From assembly GCF_000242455.2 (NCBI RefSeq), contig NC_019892.1, positions 6,334,744 through 6,398,743 on the forward strand: a DNA stretch of 64,000 bases, read 5' to 3'. Within the stretch, counting starts at the first letter, position 1; every line of letters starts with the position of its first letter. Positions 44,876-54,447 of the stretch are shown here, one piece after another. Origin of the DNA: Singulisphaera acidiphila DSM 18658 (GTDB taxonomy: Bacteria > Planctomycetota > Planctomycetia > Isosphaerales > Isosphaeraceae). The position numbers were made by a program, and so were the translations under genes. The notes below the pieces were generated by a model. It was not told where the DNA came from and did not search any database. It saw nothing but the letters and a program-made list of their open reading frames with translations.

Positions 44876-45804
44876 GGGGTCTCGGGCTTCGCCGGGGGTT
44901 TCTCCTCTCCGCCCGGCTTCTCGACTTTGTCGGAAGGCGCGGGCGTTGGCTTCTCGAGGGGCGTCTCATCCGGTGGCTTGTTGTCTTTCGTCGCCTCGGG
45001 CGGCGGTGGCTCGTCGCTCGGCTTGGTCGAGGGCTCACCGCCCGGCTTGGTCGAAGGCTCGCCGGTCGGTTCTTCCTCCTTCGTGGTTTCTTTGCTCCGC
45101 TCCTTCGCGGGCTTGGCGGTGATCAAAAGCTTCCCATCCTTGATCTGGAGGCTCTCCAGCTCGTTTAGAACTCGCGCATTCTCGGGTTGTTTTGCGGCAT
45201 CCTCGGCCAGGTTTTTTGTCCCGAGGGAGGTCAGTAGTTGCTGGGAGAGAGTCTGGCCGTTGACCTCGATCGAGTCGGCTCGGACGTCGAGCAACCCGTC
45301 CCGGAGCGAGGCGGCGAATGTGGCTTTCCCGTTCAGGTAGCGGCCTTTGACGCCGGGGAGGCTGAGCTCTCCGAGCGGAAGGCTGATTTGCCCCTTCAGC
45401 TTATCCCCTTCGAGGACGAAGTAGACTCGGTCCGCCACCTTGGACTTTTCGGCGAGCCAGATGTTCAACTCGTCTCCACTGAGAACGAGCGGCTCCGCCT
45501 CTTTGCCTTGATCCAAGGCGTTCTTGAAAGCATCGATCCGCGCGAGCAAGGCCTCGCGATCCTCTTTGGACATCTCCACTTTGGGCAAGGTCATCGGTGT
45601 CGGGGAGGTGTACTGATTTACGAGCTTGAGGTAGGCCTGATAGCCGAAATAGCCGCTGATCCCGATGGCCACCATGCTCAGGACGGCCAGCACGACCGCG
45701 GTGATGCATCCATAGAAGAGACAGCCATGCCCCGGCTTTGGAGGCTCGGCGGCCGTGTTGAACGGCTCAGGACTCATGCGACGGTCGCCAGGATCAGTGG
45801 TCAT
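44872..45804 (-). CDS. Membrane-anchored protein with charged Pro-rich tail
   Basis: A 310-residue protein. One hydrophobic segment (about residues 30-55, CITAVVLAVLSMVAIGISGY) anchors it. A folded part (60-225) follows with strand-rich blocks such as YFVLEGDKLKGQISLPLGE. The last 85 residues are Pro/Glu/Lys/Thr low-complexity. AAGGAGA lies 7 bases before the ATG at 45804. The stop codon is contributed by the TTAG target duplication of the IS, so the reading frame is preserved. Function unknown; presumably an envelope protein. Confidence 0.7.
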   Translation of the reverse strand: MTTDPGDRRMSPEPFNTAAEPPKPGHGCLFYGCITAVVLAVLSMVAIGISGYFGYQAYLKLVNQYTSPTPMTLPKVEMSKEDREALLARIDAFKNALDQGKEAEPLVLSGDELNIWLAEKSKVADRVYFVLEGDKLKGQISLPLGELSLPGVKGRYLNGKATFAASLRDGLLDVRADSIEVNGQTLSQQLLTSLGTKNLAEDAAKQPENARVLNELESLQIKDGKLLITAKPAKERSKETTKEEEPTGEPSTKPGGEPSTKPSDEPPPPEATKDNKPPDETPLEKPTPAPSDKVEKPGGEEKPPAKPETP

Positions 45805-46160
45805 CGGAGAGTCTCCTTAGTTACGGGCCAGGGAATCGTCGACCGCGCCCCGCCCTTTTGGTGAGGGCGACCCGCTCGCCTTTGGGCCATCGTCGGTGAC
45901 ATTGGCACTACAGTCAATATTCGTGAGGACGTGCCTCGATATTGAATGGCTCCCAGGCAATGACGATGCCCTACCGGTCAGCGAGCACAATTCGACGATC
46001 CGAACTTCGTTCGGCTGGTTCGCTTTGGGGGCCATTGCGGCGGCTGTCGCATTGAGGAGTGGAAACAACTTCTCATGAACGGTCAACCGTAGACAGACCC
46101 ATGGATACCCTACCTCACTCACCGTTGGAATTGTGAGATTCCTTCCCCCACGGAGGCAAA
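45805..46160. other. Intergenic region upstream of the endolysin-type genes
   Basis: About 355 bp without a recognised gene. The open frames on either strand lack ribosome-binding sites and family features. Confidence 0.4.
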
Positions 46161-46397
46161 ATGGAAAGATTCACCAAGATTACCGCTCTCTGGGCAAGGT
46201 TGGAGTGTCACAAACCGAGAGGGGCGACGTTGACCTGGCGTCGACGCCGTTCTCGCTTGCGGAGGCTTGATTCCAAGCTCCAGCGTGTCGACCGTTTCAT
46301 GGACCCGCATCACCAGACCCAACGGGCGGTCGCGGCTGATCTATTTGCGAATCAGCAAATGTTCGGTTTTGCGAAGACGTCGCTGATCTTTTTGTGA
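46161..46397 (+). CDS. Possible small basic protein
   Basis: A 78-residue frame starting MERFTKITALWARLECHKPR, with an excellent GGAGG site 5 bases upstream. The protein is very rich in Arg and has no recognised fold. It is listed because of the ribosome-binding site and its position upstream of the lysozyme-like gene. It could be a non-gene. Confidence 0.3.
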   Translation: MERFTKITALWARLECHKPRGATLTWRRRRSRLRRLDSKLQRVDRFMDPHHQTQRAVAADLFANQQMFGFAKTSLIFL

Positions 46398-46547
46398 AAG
46401 TCCGAGGAGCGATTGATTTCATCGATTCAGGATATAAGGGGCCTCTCTTGGACGAGGGGCATGTCGTCTCTTACTCTGTTTGATGAAACCAGGTGATTTT
46501 CGAGATGTCCATTCCCAAATCGACGGAGATTTTGCTGGGTTGAGTGT

Positions 46548-46596
46548 GAGAAGACGGTGCCCTGATCCGGCTCTCCGTCTTCTCTGTTTTCGTTTT
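46548..46596 (+). terminator. Terminator- or attenuator-like hairpin before the GH104 gene
   Basis: GAGAAGACGG (46548-46557) pairs with CCGTCTTCTC (46575-46584), then TGTTTTCGTTTT. A strong factor-independent terminator shape directly ahead of the lysozyme-like gene start, which could stop readthrough or act as an attenuator. Confidence 0.6.
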
Positions 46597-46624
46597 AATG
46601 CCTCGTACAAGGAATCCCATTCCC

Positions 46625-47110
46625 ATGATGCCCGACCGGGTCGAAGAGATGGCCAAGTTCGCCGAGGGTGACAAGAACGTGCGGGCATTCCTCAAGGTCA
46701 TTCGTTGGGCGGAGTTCTATCCGCATGGCAACTTGGGAAGCGACTATCGGCGGAGATACGGGGGGAGTGAACTCAATGACTTGAAGGATCACCCGATGAA
46801 TCAGACGGAGCGGTGGGGAAAGAAGTCCTCCGCATCGGGTGCCTACATGATTACAAAGGAAACTTGGGTGGAATATAAGAAAAAACTAGGGCTTACCGAT
46901 TTCAGTGCAGATTCTCAGGATCGGGTGGCCATTGCGATTATCAAGCAGGCGAAAGCGTATGACCTGATTCGAGAGGGGAAGATTGAAGATGCCGTCAAGA
47001 AGTTGAACAAGCGGTGGTCCTCGCTGCCCGACGGAAGCCAGCATCAAGCGGGCGTGACCATGGAAAAGACGCTGGAGCAATTCCGGGCTTACCGAGCTGA
47101 AGAGCCATAG
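46625..47110 (+). CDS. Lambda-R-like endolysin (GH104 lytic transglycosylase)
   Basis: A 161-residue protein that follows phage lambda endolysin R along its length: FLKVIRWAEFYP with the catalytic-type Glu30 in the WAE position of lambda's WSE; RYGGSELNDLKDHP; SGAYMITKETW; and KKLGLTDFSADSQDRVA. Lambda R cleaves the glycan backbone of murein. There is no signal peptide, as for lambda R, which needs a holin; no holin is seen. ATG 46625 follows AAGGA by 11 bases; the ATG at 46598 has no ribosome-binding site and lies at the end of a terminator-like hairpin. Confidence 0.85.
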   Translation: MMPDRVEEMAKFAEGDKNVRAFLKVIRWAEFYPHGNLGSDYRRRYGGSELNDLKDHPMNQTERWGKKSSASGAYMITKETWVEYKKKLGLTDFSADSQDRVAIAIIKQAKAYDLIREGKIEDAVKKLNKRWSSLPDGSQHQAGVTMEKTLEQFRAYRAEEP

Positions 47111-47262
47111 CACGCTGGGCAGACTGGGGACGGATGGCCGGTTCAGCCGGTTTTACACAACGGACGGAAGGGACGTTGTCGCCTGCGGGCGGTCGCTGTG
47201 CACCCGCCTCACAGGCCGTGGGTTTTTGTCGCCACGCTTCTTTGAGAGTAAAAAGGATAGAT

Positions 47263-47709
47263 ATGCCTCCTGCGAATCGACCGACTCCTGCTGCGAGCAG
47301 TAGGGACGCTGAGATTGTGATCAAGGCCTGCGAACTCCATTGGGAGGAGCATCAAGGGAATTGTAGTGGGTTTGTGAAGGCTGTTGCCGCCGAACTCGGC
47401 GTCGGCCTGTCGGGGCAGGCGAATGACATCGTAAAGTCGATCTCGGAGAATTGGTGGCCGATTGATTCCGGCACCGAGGCGAGAAACTGGGCTGAAGCCG
47501 GTTACCTCGTCGTCGCGGGCTTGGAGGCCCAGCCGAACGGACACGTCGTGGTCGTCGTACCTGGTCCCCTTGCCAACGGAAAATACCCGACAGCCTACTG
47601 GGGCCGGTTGGGGAGCTCCGGGAAGAAAAACACGACGCTCAATTACTCCTGGAATTCGACGGCCAGAGATAACGTTGTCTACTGCGGTACGCTCGTGCTC
47701 AAAAAATAG
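47263..47709 (+). CDS. Putative Cys/His hydrolase (CHAP/NlpC-like murein amidase candidate)
   Basis: A 148-residue protein. HWEEHQGNCSGFVKAVAAEL places a candidate nucleophile Cys34 at the start of a helix, and AQPNGHVVVVV places His94 at the start of a strand: the Cys-His layout of CHAP/NlpC-P60 peptidoglycan hydrolases. The YWGRLG and Trp-containing C-terminal strands complete a small papain-like fold. AAGGA lies 6 bases before the ATG. No signal peptide. It is encoded 152 bases after the lambda-R-like gene, suggesting a two-enzyme murein-degrading unit (inference from position and fold pattern). Confidence 0.65.
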   Translation: MPPANRPTPAASSRDAEIVIKACELHWEEHQGNCSGFVKAVAAELGVGLSGQANDIVKSISENWWPIDSGTEARNWAEAGYLVVAGLEAQPNGHVVVVVPGPLANGKYPTAYWGRLGSSGKKNTTLNYSWNSTARDNVVYCGTLVLKK

Positions 47710-47966
47710 CCGCGATCATGCGTACTTCGGCAACAGTGGGCCTTTACATTGTTGTTGCGGAATCGTGGAAGGACGCGCGGAGGATCGCCAGGAGTTCGAT
47801 CCGGTGTGTGTCGTCGTAAGGCTTCGCATGCTTAAAGAGTGCGTTGTGGTCGCACGAATCATGTGGGGCATTACCGATTTGCACGGCGGGCCATCGCCTT
47901 TGCGTTGGGGGTGTCGCCGATTCCAGCGTGTTAAAAGTCTCGATCCGCGCTCCTTCGTTGTCATCG
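47710..47966. other. Intergenic region between the hydrolase and the porin
   Basis: Convergent 250-bp region with no gene and no clear terminator. Confidence 0.4.
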
Positions 47967-49343
47967 TCAGAAGTCGAGCTTCAGGCGGACGCCGAACAGG
48001 AGCGCGGTGTCTACGGGTGCCAGTCCCGGACGGAGCACTTGCAGGTCCGGTGTGAGGTGGCATCCGGGCGCAATTCGCAGGTTGTAGAAGAGCTCAACTC
48101 CCCGTTCGTCGCGGAGCCCTGGTAACTGGCGTTTCGCCTGCGTGCTGAGTCCGAGGTTATAGAACCCAACACCGTAGAGATCCCCCTCGCGGCCTGGTAG
48201 CGGGCTGTTGCCGCAGAGAGCGGCGCTGAGGAACCCTCGGATCGGGTTGGGGTTACCGTCGCCCAGTCCTGTCTGGATGTAGAGGCCGAGGCCCCGGTCC
48301 GGGTCGTCGGGGTCGACCCAGAGCCGTTGCTCGACATTCCAGAGTAGCGTCCAGGTTCCTGCCTTTTTTGCCGCGATGGCCGCCGTCTGGGGGAGCCCGA
48401 CAAAGGACGCTGGGGCCAGGTCGGTGAACGATCCGGTGCCGTAGAGGCCCGCGAGAATCTGCCGGCCCGGTAGGCCGAAGATCTCGGTCGACTGCTTCGC
48501 CTCGGCGTAGAGGAACACGCCGTTGCGGCCCAGGTTCTCGAAGCCGCTGGTTCGGGGCGAGTTGTATGAGTCCAGCACCAGAAATGCCAGCGCAGGCCCT
48601 CGCTCCGGGGCCAAATAGAACCCAGCGCCCGGGGCCGAGTAAGGGTAGCGATCGAGCGCCAGGTTGAAGTTGAACGCGGCGTTCAAGAACCGCGAGGTCA
48701 GCGGGTATTTCAGGAATTTTTCCCGATCGCCGTTAAGGGCGTTGAGCTTGCCGAAGAAGATGCCGGACCGTTCGGTGATCGCCTGGGTGAACTTGAGTCC
48801 CGTGATTGCCGTGATCTGCTCGTCGGGCACGGGGAAGAACATTGCCAGGTTCGTCGGAGAAAAGGCCCCGGCGAAACCATCAACCGACTGACCCAACCGC
48901 GATTCGGCGAAGAGGTCGAACGCTCCCCCCTCCCACAGGCCGAGCTTGCCGCTGTCGAGGTGGGCCAACATGTCGAACTTGCTGCCCCAGCGGAACGCTT
49001 GCCGGAACCCGCCAGCCGTCACACCCTGCTCGAATTGGGTCGATGACACATAGAAGGACAGTCCGCGCTCCTCCCAGCTGGGACGGAGGCCGAACCCGTC
49101 ACCAAGGAGAAAGCGGCTTGACCGTGGGCCGCCAGGATCGGGGTCGGGGGCCGGTGGAGGGGTGGCTGGCGGGGCCGGAGTCTCCTGACCGGCGTCGATC
49201 GTTGAGGAAATATTGGGCCTGGTCGGACGATCGAGGAGGGAAGGCGGCCCATCCTCTTGCCCGAAGGTGGGCCTGCCCAAGAGCATCCACCCCAGGAGAA
49301 CTGCCGTCGCCAGAATTCTCGACCGACGCTCAGGCAAACCCAT
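47967..49343 (-). CDS. OprB-family carbohydrate porin
   Basis: A 458-residue outer-membrane beta-barrel protein. The signal peptide is MGLPERRSRILATAVLLGWM, ending near GRPTFG. Alternating hydrophobic/aromatic strands fill residues 90-458 (SFYVSSTQFEQGVTAGGF, LWEGGAFDLFAESRLG), and the C-terminus ends in Phe (LKLDF), the usual signal for barrel insertion. OprB porins pass sugars; specificity is unknown. ATG 49343 is preferred to the GTG at 49385, which has no ribosome-binding site. Confidence 0.85.
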   Translation of the reverse strand: MGLPERRSRILATAVLLGWMLLGRPTFGQEDGPPSLLDRPTRPNISSTIDAGQETPAPPATPPPAPDPDPGGPRSSRFLLGDGFGLRPSWEERGLSFYVSSTQFEQGVTAGGFRQAFRWGSKFDMLAHLDSGKLGLWEGGAFDLFAESRLGQSVDGFAGAFSPTNLAMFFPVPDEQITAITGLKFTQAITERSGIFFGKLNALNGDREKFLKYPLTSRFLNAAFNFNLALDRYPYSAPGAGFYLAPERGPALAFLVLDSYNSPRTSGFENLGRNGVFLYAEAKQSTEIFGLPGRQILAGLYGTGSFTDLAPASFVGLPQTAAIAAKKAGTWTLLWNVEQRLWVDPDDPDRGLGLYIQTGLGDGNPNPIRGFLSAALCGNSPLPGREGDLYGVGFYNLGLSTQAKRQLPGLRDERGVELFYNLRIAPGCHLTPDLQVLRPGLAPVDTALLFGVRLKLDF

Positions 49344-49896
49344 CCGGACCCCGTGAATGAACAAGGATGGCCGTCGAATCTTCACTGCATTCTGGGGGCG
49401 CGCAAATCCCGAGACAGACTAGGACGGCGCCCGCAGTCAAATTCGACGTCAGCCGCCGTGGACTTTGACAATTCTCGTGGCAACGACGGCTTTGCCTTCC
49501 CGCTTGGCGGCGTCTGAGGGACGACGATCGACCTCGTGACGCGACCGTCCCCGGATCGCGGCGGCCCACTTCCCGATAGAGATGATCCTGCGCCGACTGG
49601 CTCGACGCGAAATGAATACTTATCCTTGGGCGACTCGAGCTTCTGCCCCTGACTCTTGGCCTCATGTCTTGAACCGGGGGGTAAGAAACGCTTCTATGGT
49701 CTTTCACGCAATCAAAGCAATTGCACCGCCTTCGTCGATCGAGATGATGGCCACATGGAAAAATGACTGGCATAAGGGGACCCGCTCGGAGTAAGCTGAG
49801 TGCCTCCGAGATTCTATCGGATCTTCCCGCTTGAAGACCTGCCAACGGTTTCCGCCGAAACGTCGCGGGGCCCGTGCTGGAGAGCGAGCCCGCCCC
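49344..49896. other. Divergent intergenic region
   Basis: About 550 bp between the porin and the cytochrome gene. No gene or RNA is recognised; it should hold the promoters of both. Confidence 0.4.
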
Positions 49897-52359
49897 ATGA
49901 AACCGATGCTCGCGTGCCTCGTGGGCCTGTTCGTGTGCTCGCGATCCCTGTTCGCCTCGGAGCCAGTGGATTACTTGCGGGATGTGAAGCCCATCCTGAC
50001 CAAGCATTGCGTATCGTGCCACGGCGCGACCAAACCGCGCGCAGGCCTTCGGCTCGATACCGCCGAGGCCGCCATGCGAGGGGGGGATGGTGGGCCGGCT
50101 GTCATTGCGGGCAAGAGTGCGGAGAGCCCGCTGATTGACGCGGTCGTCGGCGAGGGCGAGCGGGAGCGGATGCCCCTCAAGCGATCACCGTTGACCGACC
50201 CGCAGATTGCCGTGCTGAAAGCCTGGATCGACCAGGGAGCCCACGCTCCCAAGGGGGAAACGCCCGATCCGGTCCGCGCCAAGCATTGGGCGTTTGAGCC
50301 CCCCGTGCGGCCCGACCTTCCCGAGGTTGCCCGGAACGACTGGGGGCAAAACCCCATCGATCGGTTCATTCTCTCGAGGCTGGAGCGGGAGGCGCTTCAG
50401 CCCTCACCGGAGGCCGATCGGGTCACCTTGATCCGTCGGGTCAGCCTTGACCTCACCGGTCTTCTCCCCACGCCCGAGGAGGTCGATGCCTTCGTTGCGG
50501 ACGCTCGCCCTGACGCCTACGAGCGGATCGTTGATAGGCTCCTCGCTTCACCCCATTTCGGTGAGCGCTGGGCGCGGCCTTGGCTCGACCTGGCACGCTA
50601 CGCAGATTCCAATGGCTACAGCATTGATGCCCCGCGCACGATCTGGAAGTATCGCGACTGGGTCATCGAAGCGCTCAATCGCGATATGCCCTTCGACCAA
50701 TTCACCATCGACCAGATCGCTGGCGACTTGCGCTCGGAGGCTACGCTTGAGCAGAAGGTTGCCACCGGGTTCCACCGCAATACGCCGATCAACCAGGAGG
50801 GGGGGATCGACCTCGAGCAGTTCCGCATCGAGTCGGTGGTTGATCGCGTCGCGACCACGGCGACCACTTTCCTGGGATTGACGATGGGGTGCGCCCAGTG
50901 TCATGACCACAAGTTCGATCCGATCAGCCAGCGCGAATACTACCAGTTCTTCGCCTTCTTCAATAATGTTGATGAACCGCAAATCGAGTTTGCCACGCCT
51001 CAGCAGTTGGCCAGCCGCCAGGCGGTTCGCTCCCGGATTGCCTCGTTTCACAAGAAGCTTGCTGCTTCGGATTCCGATCTTCCCGGTAAGGTCAAAGCGT
51101 GGGAAGCCACCCTGGGCCAGGCGTTCAAGACCTCACAGCCCGATGAGATCAAGGCGGCCTTCGACAAGCCATTTGAGAAGCGGACCGAGACCCAGAAACG
51201 AGGTGTAACGGAACTCTTCCTCGCTCAGGACGAATCATCGAAAGCCCTCTATGGTGAAGTCGCCGCGCTCCGGGGATCGGAGCCGAAATTTGAGACGACC
51301 TTGGTTGTCCGCGAGCGTGCCGAACCTCGGGAAACGTACATCCACCTGGGGGGGGACTTTACCCGAAAGGGAGAGCGGGTCGCCTCCGGTGTGCCGAATG
51401 TGCTTCCCGGACTCGCCGGTTCCGAGGCTCGGAACCGGATGGATCTGGCGCGCTGGCTGGTCGACCCGGCGAACCCGCTGACTGCGCGGGTTACGATGAA
51501 TCGGCTCTGGCAGGCTTATTTCGGGATCGGCCTGGTCGAGACCGAGAATGATTTTGGTACGCAAGGGACCCCGCCCTCTCATCCTGAATTGCTCGACTGG
51601 CTGGCGACCGAGTTTGTCGGTGGCGGTTGGAGTCTTAAGCCGATGCATCGACGGATCGTTACGTCGATGGCCTACCGCCAGTCATCGAAAGCGCGAGCCG
51701 ACGTCGATGCGGTCGACCCAGGGCACCGGCTGATCGCCCGGCAGACGCGGCTTCGGCTCGATGCCGAGGTCATTCGTGACGCGGCCCTCTCGGCGAGCGG
51801 CCTTCTTTCACGGCAGGTTGGCGGCCCGAGCGTTTTTCCTCCCCAGCCTGACGGCGTGATGACTCAAGGGCAGATGAACCGCGTCTGGAAGCCGAGTCGT
51901 GGTCCGGATCGCTATCGTCGCGGCCTCTATACATTCTTCTGGCGGGCGACGCCGCACCCTTCGCTCATCGTGTTCGACGCCCCCAACGCCGTTCAGGCCT
52001 GCACCCGCCGGGTCCGTTCGAATACACCGCTGCAAGCTTTGATGCTGCTCAACGACCAGGCTTCATTTGAGTTTGCCCAGGCTTTGGCGACTCGCCTTCT
52101 TCGCGACGCCCCCTCGAACGAACTTGAAAGAATCGACCTGGCGTTTCGGCTCTGTCTGAGTCGTCAGCCGACGGCCGGTGAACAACAGAGGCTCCAAACG
52201 CTTCTGGTGAAGGAGCGTGGTGAGGGAGAATCGGTCGCGAATCGCTTGGCCCCGGGAACCCCTGATCGAACCCGAGCACGGTCGGCCGCCGAACTGTCGG
52301 CATGGACGACGCTTGCCCGGGTTCTTTTGAATCTCGACGAATTCATCACGAGGGAATAA
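49897..52359 (+). CDS. PSCyt1-DUF1549-DUF1553 planctomycete cytochrome protein
   Basis: An 820-residue exported protein. A signal peptide (residues 1-20) is followed by a c-type heme site CVSCH at 38-42 (PSCyt1 domain), then the DUF1549 domain (about 130-345) and the DUF1553 domain (about 560-800). The CxxCH in MGCAQCHDHKFDP (near 330-345) is a second heme-binding-type site. These proteins are a planctomycete hallmark, probably taking part in periplasmic oxidation of complex substrates with DUF1501 partners (known context, mechanism not proven). Start at ATG 49897; the DUF1501 gene follows 6 bases downstream. Confidence 0.92.
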   Translation: MKPMLACLVGLFVCSRSLFASEPVDYLRDVKPILTKHCVSCHGATKPRAGLRLDTAEAAMRGGDGGPAVIAGKSAESPLIDAVVGEGERERMPLKRSPLTDPQIAVLKAWIDQGAHAPKGETPDPVRAKHWAFEPPVRPDLPEVARNDWGQNPIDRFILSRLEREALQPSPEADRVTLIRRVSLDLTGLLPTPEEVDAFVADARPDAYERIVDRLLASPHFGERWARPWLDLARYADSNGYSIDAPRTIWKYRDWVIEALNRDMPFDQFTIDQIAGDLRSEATLEQKVATGFHRNTPINQEGGIDLEQFRIESVVDRVATTATTFLGLTMGCAQCHDHKFDPISQREYYQFFAFFNNVDEPQIEFATPQQLASRQAVRSRIASFHKKLAASDSDLPGKVKAWEATLGQAFKTSQPDEIKAAFDKPFEKRTETQKRGVTELFLAQDESSKALYGEVAALRGSEPKFETTLVVRERAEPRETYIHLGGDFTRKGERVASGVPNVLPGLAGSEARNRMDLARWLVDPANPLTARVTMNRLWQAYFGIGLVETENDFGTQGTPPSHPELLDWLATEFVGGGWSLKPMHRRIVTSMAYRQSSKARADVDAVDPGHRLIARQTRLRLDAEVIRDAALSASGLLSRQVGGPSVFPPQPDGVMTQGQMNRVWKPSRGPDRYRRGLYTFFWRATPHPSLIVFDAPNAVQACTRRVRSNTPLQALMLLNDQASFEFAQALATRLLRDAPSNELERIDLAFRLCLSRQPTAGEQQRLQTLLVKERGEGESVANRLAPGTPDRTRARSAAELSAWTTLARVLLNLDEFITRE

Positions 52360-52365
52360 CCGCCG

Positions 52366-53817
52366 ATGGATGATCGCCAGGCGCTACTCCAGCGGACGCG
52401 CAGGCATTTTTTCGGCCAGTGCGGGCTTGGCCTGGGCACGATGGCCCTGGCCTCACTGATGGGGGAGGGGCGATCGGTCCATGCGGCCGATTCTACGGCC
52501 GCCGACCCTGCCTCCCCGCGTCCCGGGCATTTCCCGGCGCGTGCCAAGAGCGTCATCTACCTGTTCATGGCGGGGGGGCCGAGCCAGTTCGAGCTCTTCG
52601 AGCATAAGCCCAAGCTTCAGGAATACTCCAACCAGCCGATCCCCGAGTCGTTCATCAAGGGGCGGCGGTTCGCGTTCATGGACACGTTCACCAAGAATCC
52701 TCCCAAACTGCTTGGCACCACGCGCAAGTTTGCCCGCCATGGAGAGTCGGGCGAGTGGGTCTCGGAGTGCTTGCCGCATCTGGCCGGTGTGGTCGATGAC
52801 CTTACCATCATTCGCTCGGTCGCGACCGACGTGTTCAACCATGCCCCGGCGAAGCTGTTCGCGAACACAGGGACAACCCAGTTCGGCCGCCCGAGTATGG
52901 GGTCGTGGGTGACCTATGGGGTGGGCAGCGAGTCGCGCGACTTACCCGGCTTCGTCGTCCTCCAGTCGGGGCCTCGGGGGCCGCGCGGCGGCGCCGTCAA
53001 CTGGGGAAGCGGGTTCTTGCCGACGGTCCACCAGGGCGTCTCCTTACGGTCGGGGGGGGATCCGATCCTGGATTTAGCACGGCCCGGGGCTGTCTCCGAG
53101 ACGAGCCAGCGGCGGGCGATTTCCGCGATTCGAGACCTCAACCAGTCTCACCTGGATGAGACGGGCGACCCGGAGATCGCAACCCGGATTGCGTCGTACG
53201 AGATGGCTTACCGGATGCAGTCGAGCGCACCGGAATTGATCGACACCTCCGGCGAGTCGGCCGAAGCGCTCGCCCTCTACGGCGCGGAGCCGGGAAAGGC
53301 GTCGTTCGCGAACAATTGCTTGCTCGCGCGTCGACTGGTCGAGCGCGGGGTCCGTTTCGTTCAGCTCTACCATACTGATTGGGACCATCACGGCGGTCCC
53401 GGACAAACGCTTGGCAAGGAACTCGACACCGTCTGTCGTGAGATTGACCGCCCTTGCGCGGCGCTTGTCTCCGACCTGAAGCGTCGTGGCCTGCTCGACG
53501 ACACGTTGGTCATGTGGGGAGGGGAGTTCGGTCGAACGCCGATGGGAGAGGTTCGCGAGTTCGTGGGCCGCAATCATCACATCGACTCGGCCACAATGTG
53601 GATGGCCGGTGGGGGGACCAAGCCTGGGCTCGGTCTTGGGCGGACCGATGATTTCGGGTTCGCGCCGGTGGAAGATCGCGTGCACATCCACGATATCCAG
53701 GCGACGGTCCTCCACTTGCTTGGCCTCGAGCACACGAATTTGACCTACCGGTTCCAGGGCCGAGACTTCCGATTGACCGACGTTGAAGGCCAGGTGATCG
53801 AAAAACTCTTGGCTTGA
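52366..53817 (+). CDS. DUF1501 protein, Tat-exported
   Basis: A 483-residue protein of the DUF1501 family (alkaline-phosphatase/sulfatase-like fold). The twin-arginine leader is RTRRHFFGQCGLGLGTMAL. Family blocks are VIYLFMAGGPSQFELFEHKP near residue 62, FQLYHTDWDHHGGPG-like metal-site residues near 335 and LVMWGGEFGRTPMGE near 382. The adjacent cytochrome-domain gene is the usual partner. Substrate unknown. Confidence 0.92.
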   Translation: MDDRQALLQRTRRHFFGQCGLGLGTMALASLMGEGRSVHAADSTAADPASPRPGHFPARAKSVIYLFMAGGPSQFELFEHKPKLQEYSNQPIPESFIKGRRFAFMDTFTKNPPKLLGTTRKFARHGESGEWVSECLPHLAGVVDDLTIIRSVATDVFNHAPAKLFANTGTTQFGRPSMGSWVTYGVGSESRDLPGFVVLQSGPRGPRGGAVNWGSGFLPTVHQGVSLRSGGDPILDLARPGAVSETSQRRAISAIRDLNQSHLDETGDPEIATRIASYEMAYRMQSSAPELIDTSGESAEALALYGAEPGKASFANNCLLARRLVERGVRFVQLYHTDWDHHGGPGQTLGKELDTVCREIDRPCAALVSDLKRRGLLDDTLVMWGGEFGRTPMGEVREFVGRNHHIDSATMWMAGGGTKPGLGLGRTDDFGFAPVEDRVHIHDIQATVLHLLGLEHTNLTYRFQGRDFRLTDVEGQVIEKLLA

Positions 53818-53897
53818 GAGGGCTTGTTTTGCATTGTCAAATCGCCCTCTGGATGACAAGAGAGTTGGCATTTGTCCGTCGGCTTGACTTCCTCTGC

Positions 53898-53927
53898 TTG
53901 TCATCCCGGCGTATGATCGATTAAACT
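53898..53927 (+). promoter_or_regulatory. Predicted promoter upstream of the small conserved protein
   Basis: TTGTCA and TAAACT separated by 18 bp. A TTGACT further upstream pairs less well with TATGAT (22-bp gap). Confidence 0.35.
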
Positions 53928-54043
53928 GGCCGCATCTCACGAGGTGCGCGGCGTTTCCCTTTGCAATGAGTCGGAGGGACCGCCCCTCGCTGGTTTTTCA
54001 TTTTTTTCGCACGCGCTTCTCGAGGAAGGTCAGGGAGATTTCG

Positions 54044-54322
54044 ATGGCGAAGAACGCGGCAACGGCCACCACCCCCGAGGCGCCGGCGGAAGTCAAGGAA
54101 GCGGCCGAGGTCAGAGTACCGGCCGACCCCAGGGCTCGGCTTCTGAAGAAGTTTCACGGCAAGTTCCTGCCCAAAGGCATCTTGCGCGAACGCTTCAAGT
54201 CAATCCTGGAGCGTTGGAACTCGGGTCCCGACCACGGCAATGTGACCCTCGATGAAATCAAGGCGGTGCTTGCCGACTGGAAAGGCACGCGCGAAAAGCC
54301 CCCTCGATTGCCCAAGGCCTGA
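54044..54322 (+). CDS. Small conserved hypothetical protein
   Basis: A 92-residue protein (MAKNAATATTPEAPAEVKEA): an Ala/Glu/Pro-rich flexible N-terminus, then a basic helical domain (LLKKFHGKFLPKGILRERFK). AGGGA lies 8 bases upstream. No family recognised. The composition suggests a nucleic-acid- or ribosome-associated protein, but that is only inference. It may be in one transcription unit with alanine dehydrogenase, about 125 bp downstream. Confidence 0.65.
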   Translation: MAKNAATATTPEAPAEVKEAAEVRVPADPRARLLKKFHGKFLPKGILRERFKSILERWNSGPDHGNVTLDEIKAVLADWKGTREKPPRLPKA

Positions 54323-54447
54323 CCTGACGGCTGGCGCTAATCCGTCGACTGCTCTCTCGGTAAAACTCGACGACCCCGGCTCAAAGTGAGACCGGGGTCA
54401 GTTCGTTGGACGCGGGTTCGCCTGGCCTGTCGGAAGGGGACGTTGGA

